Source: Streptomyces sp. NRRL S-118
GTDB lineage: Bacteria > Actinomycetota > Actinomycetes > Streptomycetales > Streptomycetaceae
Direction of reading: 5' to 3'
DNA: 64,000 nt
Assembly (NCBI RefSeq): GCF_000716335.1
Contig: NZ_KL591002.1
Span: 88,155 to 152,154 of the forward strand
The position numbers were made by a program, and so were the translations under genes. The notes under the pieces were generated by a model, which worked only from the letters and a program-made list of their open reading frames with translations, did not search any database and was not told the DNA's origin. Position 1 is the first letter of the stretch; each line of letters begins with the position of its first letter. Positions 58,871 through 64,000 of this stretch are shown here, piece by piece.

Positions 58871-59545
58871 TCAGATCCCCCGCCCGGTCGCTCGCGGCGC
58901 GGCCTGCGCCAGGTAGGGCGCCAGCACCCCGTTCAGCCAGCGCTCTCCCTCCGGCGTGCCGAAGTCGACCGGCGGCGCCCCCGCGGGCTCCAGCGGCGGC
59001 ACGGGGCACCGGTCCTCGAAGAGAACCGCCACCCGGTCGGCGGGCTCCCGCTTCGACGGCCACACGAACCCCTGCGACCAGGGCTTCGTCCGCTGCCGGA
59101 TCCAGTGGCCCCAGTCCCGCGTCTGCGGGTAGTCCGCGCTCTCCGCGTGCACCAGCCAGGTGTCCTGGCCGACCGCCGCCAGGTCCGCGCCGGACATCAG
59201 CGACACCACCTCCAGGTCGGCGGCCAGCCGCAGGAAGGACAGGCTGCGCCGCTCGAAGGCGACCCGGGGCAGCAGGCGCACCCCGCCGTCCCCGTCGAAC
59301 GGCACCGAGCGCAGCAGCACCTCGCTGACCGCCGCGCCCACGCCGAAGCCCACGTACAGGAAGCCGTAGCGGTCGTACGGCGTGCTGTCGAACCGGCCGC
59401 CGTCGTAGAAAGCGCGCGCGGGGTGCGGGTTGAAGGCCGCGGCGGCCCGGTGCGTGGCGTGCACGCGGTACACGGCCGTGCCCGCCGGCAGGGTGGCCCT
59501 CGTCGGCGTCCCGGGCAGGACGTCCGGGGGCGGGTACTTGGGCAT
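58871..59545 (-). CDS. RES-domain protein (NAD+-targeting toxin family)
   Basis: A 224-residue protein of the RES family, named after conserved Arg, Glu and Ser. Candidates are Arg27 in AVYRVH, Glu75 in VGFGVGAAVSEVLLR, and Ser164 in GFVWPSKR. The pattern AAAAFNPHPARAFYDGGRFD is also typical. Characterised RES toxins degrade NAD+ and are neutralised by an Xre/ParS-type antitoxin encoded next to them. The ATG at 59545 lies three bases after the stop of such an antitoxin-like gene, and the stop is one base before the CHAT start. It may be the active toxin of this operon or a NAD+/ADP-ribose enzyme that generates a signal. Confidence 0.88.
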   Translation of the reverse strand: MPKYPPPDVLPGTPTRATLPAGTAVYRVHATHRAAAAFNPHPARAFYDGGRFDSTPYDRYGFLYVGFGVGAAVSEVLLRSVPFDGDGGVRLLPRVAFERRSLSFLRLAADLEVVSLMSGADLAAVGQDTWLVHAESADYPQTRDWGHWIRQRTKPWSQGFVWPSKREPADRVAVLFEDRCPVPPLEPAGAPPVDFGTPEGERWLNGVLAPYLAQAAPRATGRGI

Positions 59546-59548
59546 GCC

Positions 59549-60238
59549 CTACCACCCCCCGTCCGGACCGTCGGGACCGTCGGGGTCTTCGGTGCCGGCC
59601 AGCGCCCGGGCCGCGGCCAGCAGTTCGTCGTCCCGGCCCCGTCCCAGCAGCCCTGCGGGCGGGGTGCCGTTCCACCACGTGTGGGCGGACAGCCACCAGT
59701 CGGCCGCGCCCCACGGGTCCGCGCCGGCCCGCAGGACCGTGTTGACCTCCAGGACCACTGCCCACGGCATGGTCCCGGCCTCGAACTGGAAGGCCGGCAG
59801 CCGCCGTCCGCCGTCCGGGGCCGACAGCACGATCAGACGCGGATCGGCCGCCCCGGCACCGGTCCACGGCAGGGCGGGGGCGCTCAGCAGCCGGTCCCGG
59901 ACGGGCCCCAGCACCGGGCCCACCATGGGGTTGCCGTCCACCACGAGCAGGCACAGGTCGGCGGCGCTCCAGCCCTGGTACAGCGCGGCGGGCGACGCGG
60001 TGCCCGTGAACCGCCCGCCGTCCCCGTGGCGGCGCAGCCGGGCCGCCTCGTCGTCCGGCAGCGCCTCCAGGACCGTCCGTACGGCCCGTACGGCGCGGTC
60101 GGCGTCCCCGGTGCCCGCCGCGCGCAGTTCGGCGAGCAGACCGCTCAGCGCGCTCCGCGCCTCCGGGTCGAGCAGCCGGGACAGCCGGGGCCAGTCGGCC
60201 GCGAAGGCGGCCAGCATCACGAAGGGGTTCCCGTTCAC
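59549..60238 (-). CDS. Antitoxin-like protein with Xre/MbcA/ParS-type toxin-binding C-terminus
   Basis: A 229-residue protein from a GTG at 60238 that overlaps the macro-domain stop by four bases. The C-terminal 70 residues match the toxin-binding domain paired with RES toxins: LPAFQFEAG, then GADPWGAADWWLSAHTWWNG, TPPAGLLGRG and DELLAAARAL. The N-terminal 80 residues are helical (NPFVMLAAFAADWPRLSRLL), and I see no convincing helix-turn-helix, so DNA binding is uncertain. Its place directly before the RES gene is the canonical antitoxin-toxin order. It ends in Pro/Asp/Gly repeats (DPDGPDGPDG). Confidence 0.78.
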   Translation of the reverse strand: MNGNPFVMLAAFAADWPRLSRLLDPEARSALSGLLAELRAAGTGDADRAVRAVRTVLEALPDDEAARLRRHGDGGRFTGTASPAALYQGWSAADLCLLVVDGNPMVGPVLGPVRDRLLSAPALPWTGAGAADPRLIVLSAPDGGRRLPAFQFEAGTMPWAVVLEVNTVLRAGADPWGAADWWLSAHTWWNGTPPAGLLGRGRDDELLAAARALAGTEDPDGPDGPDGGW

Positions 60239-61377
60239 CCGCACCCGCACCCGCGTCCTTCCGCCGCACCCTCGGCGTCCCCGGGGAGCGGCTCGGCCCC
60301 GAGCACCTCGACCACCAGATCCGCGATCAGCGGTCTTCGTACGATCAGATGCAGCTCCCGGTCCGGGTCGGCGTCCGCGGCCAGTGCCGACCACAGGGCG
60401 CTCACGCTCGTCCCCGGCGCCAGCCCGCCGCGGCCGGCCCCCAGCAGCGGGAAGCAGACCGACCGCAGGGGAGGGGTGAAGCCGTCCCGCTCCAGCGACA
60501 TCAGTGCCAGGGCGCGGGCCGCCGTGCGGGCCACGTCCTGCGGGGTGACGTCGTAGTCGTTCGTACCGGGCCGGGGGACCGTCACCGCGGCGTGGTAGAT
60601 GCGGCGCACCCCCTGCTCGGCCAGGGCACCCGGCGCGGTCGGCGCCACCGTCCCCGGCAGGGCCGGGCGGCGCGCCACCCCGTGCTCCGCGCGCCACTGC
60701 GCCAGCGCGTCGTGCACCGGGTCCGCGATCACGTCGCCCGCCGTGTCCCGCACGGCCCCCGCCCGCCGCAGCGCCGCCGACACGGACGCCTTGTACGGCT
60801 CCGGTAACGCCAGGTGCGTATTGGTCGGCGAGACGATCACGTCCATGTCCCGGACCAGCTCCACCGGGTGGACGTGCAGGACGACCGTCCGGGGCCGCCC
60901 GGCCCGCGGCACCCGCAGCGCCCGGTGCTGGAGGTGCGGCGGCAGCAGCGCGATCTCGGGGGCCGCGGCGGTCCGGGCCCCGGAGCCGGTGCCCGCGAGC
61001 CAGCACACCTGCTCGGCGATCTGGCCCAGGACCATCTCCTCCTGGCTCTTGCGGAAGCGCTCGACACTCAGGCGGTACACCTCGGCCGCCAGCCGGCGCC
61101 GGTCGGCCGCCGCCCGGTCGCGCATCCCCGGCGCCAGGCCCAGCGTGCGCTCCGCGGCCTCCTGGAGATCGCCCCCGCCGAGCCGGGACACCGCGGCACG
61201 CAGCAGGTTCTCCACCTCGACCGGCCATGCGTCGGTCACGGCGCCGGGAACCGCCACGGCGGCCCGCCGCAGCAGCGGGAGGTCGAGATCGCGGATCCGC
61301 ACCACGCCTTCCAGGCGGACCATCTTCACCTCCCGCAGAACCGACGCCACGTCAAAAGGCTGTGCTCCGAGGGACAT
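60235..61377 (-). CDS. Macro-domain protein with N-terminal helical module
   Basis: A 380-residue protein, first of the four-gene operon. Residues about 1-130 form a helical module ending in ERTLGLAPGMRDRAAADRR and LSVERFRKSQEEMVLGQIA, a pattern I have seen at the N-termini of actinobacterial conflict proteins. Residues about 175-360 are a macro domain: DVIVSPTNTHLALP, a helix with VSAALRRAGA, GALAEQGVRRIYHAAV, DYDVTPQDVARTAARALALM and SVCFPLLGAGRGGLAPG. Macro domains bind or hydrolyse ADP-ribose and its derivatives, so this protein could sense or clear the product of the RES enzyme. The ATG at 61377 (MSLGAQPFDVASVLREVK) begins the operon. Confidence 0.87.
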   Translation of the reverse strand: MSLGAQPFDVASVLREVKMVRLEGVVRIRDLDLPLLRRAAVAVPGAVTDAWPVEVENLLRAAVSRLGGGDLQEAAERTLGLAPGMRDRAAADRRRLAAEVYRLSVERFRKSQEEMVLGQIAEQVCWLAGTGSGARTAAAPEIALLPPHLQHRALRVPRAGRPRTVVLHVHPVELVRDMDVIVSPTNTHLALPEPYKASVSAALRRAGAVRDTAGDVIADPVHDALAQWRAEHGVARRPALPGTVAPTAPGALAEQGVRRIYHAAVTVPRPGTNDYDVTPQDVARTAARALALMSLERDGFTPPLRSVCFPLLGAGRGGLAPGTSVSALWSALAADADPDRELHLIVRRPLIADLVVEVLGAEPLPGDAEGAAEGRGCGCG

Positions 61378-61452
61378 GCGTCCATGATCGTGCTCGGGTG
61401 ACCGGCGTCACAAGCCCTGTGGACAACGGCTCACGCGGCCCACACGCCCACG

Positions 61453-62814
61453 CTACGCGGCCGCGCGGCGGCCCTCGGGTCCCTCCGCGGTCGACATCCG
61501 GTCGTCCCCGGGTCGCCGGTCCGGGACCCCCAGGTCCCGCAGCACCGCGCGGGCGGCCCGGCGGCCCGAGTGGAGGGCACCCTGCGCGGTACTGGTGTCC
61601 CGGTGGTCGCCGCAGACGTACAGTCCGGCCAGCAGCCGCACCGGCCGGCGCAGGTCGTGCGGCGGGGGCATCGCCGGGACGGCCTCCGGGTCGTGGTGGA
61701 CGGCCAGCAGCTCCCAGTCCGCCGTGCCCGTGCCGTACAGGCCGGCCAACTGCCCGCGCACCAGCGGCTCCAGACCCTCCGGCGGTGTCCCGAGCACCGT
61801 GGAGGTGACCAGGACGCGGCCCTCCGGCGCCCGGGCCGGGTCCACCGCGCTCATCACGGCGGTGTACGTGACGGGTCCGGTGCGGTCGGCGTCGAGCAGC
61901 AGCGCGGCATCCGCCGGCGGCGGCGCGGGCGCCGTGTGGTGCAGCACCGTCACCGGGTGGAAGTCCGGTACGCGCAGCCCGGGCAGGAGGTCCGCGGCGG
62001 CGCGGGCGCCGGTGGCCACGACCAGGGCGCGGCAGGCCAGTTCGCCGTGCTCGGCCGTGACGACCCGGTTGATCGAGGCGTCCTTCACATGGACGCCGGT
62101 CTTCACCGTGCCGGGCGGCAGCGCGGCCGCCAGCCGCTCCGGCAGCGCCGACGCGCCACCCGCCGGCACGCACAGCCGGCCCCGCGCGAAACCGCGCAGC
62201 GCGAGGTCGGCCGCCCGGCTGGAGGTGGCCGTCAGGTCCGGGTCGCCGAGCAGTGCCGAAAGCAGGGGCCTGAGGAAGCGGTTGACCGTACGGGGCGGCA
62301 GGCCGCGCCCCGCCGCCCCCGCGCCCGGCGCATCCGCGGCGGACCGCTCCGGGCGGGCCAGCAGCCGTGTGGCCGGGGTGCTCGCCAGCCTCCCCAGCGC
62401 GGCACCCAGACGTGCCTGGTCCAGCGTCCGGGGTGCGTGGGCGAGGGCGCGCGCCCGGGTGAGCGCCGCGTACGGGGTGCGGGCCGCGTCGCCCGCCTCG
62501 ACCGGGCGGACCGGCGCCATCCGGTGCAGCCGGCCTTCGCTGTGCACCATGACCCCGGGCCGGAACGTCCGCAGCGCGGCGGCGTCGACGCCCGGAGCCC
62601 GGCGCAGTTCGGGATACGCGGTGCTGAGCAGCTGACCGATCCGGTCCAGCCGGAACCCGTCGACGTGTTCGGTGCCCATCCTGCCGCCGACCCGCGGGGC
62701 GGCCTCCAGGACGCTGACCGTCAGCCCGGCACTGGCCAGCTGGTGGGCCGCGGACAGTCCCGCGAGCCCTGCTCCTACGATGACGACGTCCGCGTGCTGT
62801 GCGGTACTGAGCAC
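61453..62814 (-). CDS. FAD-dependent oxidoreductase (amine oxidase / desaturase-like)
   Basis: A 453-residue flavoprotein. The N-terminal dinucleotide-binding motif VVIVGAGLAGLSAAHQLASA is followed by EAAPRVGGRM, both typical of flavin amine oxidases and phytoene-desaturase-like enzymes. CVPAGGASALPERLAAALPPG and the C-terminal YVCGDHRDTSTAQGALHSGRRAA complete the pattern. The substrate is unknown. The GTG at 62814 follows GGGAGGGAC. It lies 75 bp upstream of the macro-domain gene on the opposite side (same strand, transcribed towards it), but nothing ties it to that operon in function. Confidence 0.9.
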   Translation of the reverse strand: MLSTAQHADVVIVGAGLAGLSAAHQLASAGLTVSVLEAAPRVGGRMGTEHVDGFRLDRIGQLLSTAYPELRRAPGVDAAALRTFRPGVMVHSEGRLHRMAPVRPVEAGDAARTPYAALTRARALAHAPRTLDQARLGAALGRLASTPATRLLARPERSAADAPGAGAAGRGLPPRTVNRFLRPLLSALLGDPDLTATSSRAADLALRGFARGRLCVPAGGASALPERLAAALPPGTVKTGVHVKDASINRVVTAEHGELACRALVVATGARAAADLLPGLRVPDFHPVTVLHHTAPAPPPADAALLLDADRTGPVTYTAVMSAVDPARAPEGRVLVTSTVLGTPPEGLEPLVRGQLAGLYGTGTADWELLAVHHDPEAVPAMPPPHDLRRPVRLLAGLYVCGDHRDTSTAQGALHSGRRAARAVLRDLGVPDRRPGDDRMSTAEGPEGRRAAA

Positions 62815-63138
62815 GTGTCCCTCCCCGGGGTGGCGGTTCGGTGCGTGGGGGGCTCATGCCCTCTGCGAGGCGACGGAATGCCGCGTTCGAGCCCGAGCGT
62901 AGGAGCGCCCCGTCGTACCGGTCAGTCGCGCGTGCGGGGGGTCACCGGTGCATGGAGGGGTCGCACGGGCGTGCGACCTCTTGCGCACCCGACGGATCAC
63001 GCCACGGCTGCCGGCTCCCCGCTGTCCCCCGCGCCGGGGCGTACGGGCGGCCGGCGACCTCCCGACGGGCCGGAACGGTCCGCGTGCCGCTCGTGAGGGC
63101 GGCGACCGGATCCCGCCGGGCGGGCTCCCGACCCCCGG
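62815..63138. other. 324-bp gap with a stem-loop
   Basis: No gene is supported. GGTCGCAC (62959-62966) pairs with GTGCGACC (62971-62978) around GGGC, and the stem extends outward by G-T and G-C pairs; this may terminate the epimerase gene, which is read on the minus strand. The part next to 62814 carries the start region of the flavoprotein gene. Confidence 0.6.
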
Positions 63139-64000
63139 TCACGCCGCCGCGATGGCCCCGTCGATCGTCGGGAAGGCGAAGCGGAACCCGGACTCCAGCA
63201 GACGGGCCGGCAGGACCCGCTGACTGCCCAGGACGTCCTGGGCGAAGTCGCCGAGGACGATCCGCAGGGCGGGGGAGGGGACGTGCAGGAACGCCGGGCG
63301 GCGCAGGACGCGCGCCATCGCGGAGGTGACCTCGCGGTTGGTGACCGGCTCGGGCGCGGTCAGGTTCACCGGCCCGGAGAGCGACCCGGTGTCGAGGATG
63401 TGGCGCAGGGCGGCGATCTCGTCGTGCAGGGAGATGTAGCTCCAGTACTGCCGCCCGGAGCCGAGCCGCCCGCCCAGGCCCGCGCGGAACAGCGGGAACA
63501 GACGGCCCCACGCGCCGCCCTCCCGGGCCACGACCAGCCCGGTGCGGGCGTACGCCACGCGGATGCCCGCCTCGTGGGCGGCGGCCGCGGCCCCCTCCCA
63601 CTCCACGCACACCGACGGCAGGAAGCCCTCCCCCGCGGGCGCCGTCTCGTCCACCGCGCGGGCGCCGGTGTCCCCGTAGTAGCCGAGCGCCGTCCCGCAC
63701 AGCAGCACCTTCGGCGGGGTGTCCAGGGAGGCGACGGCCTCCGCGATCGCCGCCGTCCCGAGCACCCGGCTGTCGCGGATCTCCTTCTTGTACGCCTCGT
63801 TCCAGCGGCGCTCGCCGACGCCCGCGCCCGCGAGGTGGACGACGGCGTCGCAGCCGACCAGGCCGGCCACGTCGACGTAACTCCGCCGGGGGTCCCACTC
63901 CACCTCGTCCCCGGCCCGCGCGGGACGCCGCACGAGGCGGACGACCTCGTGGCCGTCCGCCCGCAGGGAGCGGGTGAGGGCGGAGCCGATGAGACCGGAG
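63139..64000 (-). CDS. TIGR01777-type epimerase (SDR39U1-like), 5' end outside window
   Basis: At least 287 residues are visible and the gene runs off the window edge; the frame stays open to 64000. The first visible residues, SGLIGSALTRSLRADGHEVV, are the tail of a Rossmann glycine-rich motif, so only about ten residues are missing. Other family marks are DAVVHLAGAGVGERRWNEAYKKEI broken across a helix, LLCGTALGYYGDTG, WSYISLHDEIAAL and VNLTAPEPVTNREVTSAMAR. Such extended SDR proteins occur in bacteria and animals with unclear substrates. The stop is at 63139-63141. Confidence 0.93.
   Translation of the reverse strand, partial: SGLIGSALTRSLRADGHEVVRLVRRPARAGDEVEWDPRRSYVDVAGLVGCDAVVHLAGAGVGERRWNEAYKKEIRDSRVLGTAAIAEAVASLDTPPKVLLCGTALGYYGDTGARAVDETAPAGEGFLPSVCVEWEGAAAAAHEAGIRVAYARTGLVVAREGGAWGRLFPLFRAGLGGRLGSGRQYWSYISLHDEIAALRHILDTGSLSGPVNLTAPEPVTNREVTSAMARVLRRPAFLHVPSPALRIVLGDFAQDVLGSQRVLPARLLESGFRFAFPTIDGAIAAA

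Overview
This window is a core-chromosome segment of a Streptomyces (or close relative). The evidence is very high GC with third-position G/C bias, GTG/TTG starts, Streptomyces-type extracellular amylolytic enzymes, a GlnR-type nitrogen regulon, and the gene order glnE ... mal locus ... glnII ... glnA-RDD-DUF4191-lipA-lipB. As far as I remember, this matches the S. coelicolor SCO219x-SCO223x neighbourhood. There are no rRNA or tRNA genes, phage, insertion sequences or CRISPR that I can see.

Layout. (1) 0.4-4.2 kb: glnE, the bifunctional adenylyltransferase for glutamine synthetase I, convergent with a PAP2/Aur1-like membrane enzyme. (2) 4.2-21.2 kb: a maltodextrin island. malEFG (binding lipoprotein plus two permeases, no ATPase) is flanked on both sides by outward-facing, tightly coupled pairs of GH13 alpha-glucosidase and LacI repressor. 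A secreted CBM20 alpha-amylase and a very large secreted two-catalytic-domain alpha-amylase/pullulanase follow. A shared 28-bp operator-like element lies before malE and before the amylase. The system digests starch outside the cell, imports the maltodextrins, hydrolyses them inside, and is probably repressed by the LacI proteins. (3) 21.3-36.5 kb: mixed genes, including a CHMI-type isomerase, TetR, a ferredoxin reductase with a diiron-like hydrolase, a GH89 alpha-N-acetylglucosaminidase, a DUF1996 secreted protein, a His-rich membrane protein with a PepSY protein, and an orphan winged-helix regulator preceded by a likely leader peptide. (4) 36.7-50.7 kb: glnII and glnA, each with a readable GlnR box; a Ro60/TROVE-like vWA protein coupled to an uncharacterised partner; a repeat-rich secreted protein; and the lipoate genes lipB/lipA. 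(5) 51.1-61.4 kb: an NsdA-like regulator, a proline-rich membrane protein, then a conflict-type locus: a caspase-family peptidase convergent with a four-gene operon encoding a macro-domain protein, a ParS/Xre-type antitoxin, a RES-domain NAD toxin and a TPR-CHAT peptidase. (6) 61.4-64 kb: an FAD amine-oxidase-like flavoprotein and an edge-truncated TIGR01777-type epimerase.

The most interesting candidate system is the macro/antitoxin/RES/CHAT operon with its caspase neighbour. It combines NAD+/ADP-ribose chemistry with two caspase-clan peptidases. All family calls come from reading motifs by eye; none was confirmed by a database search.
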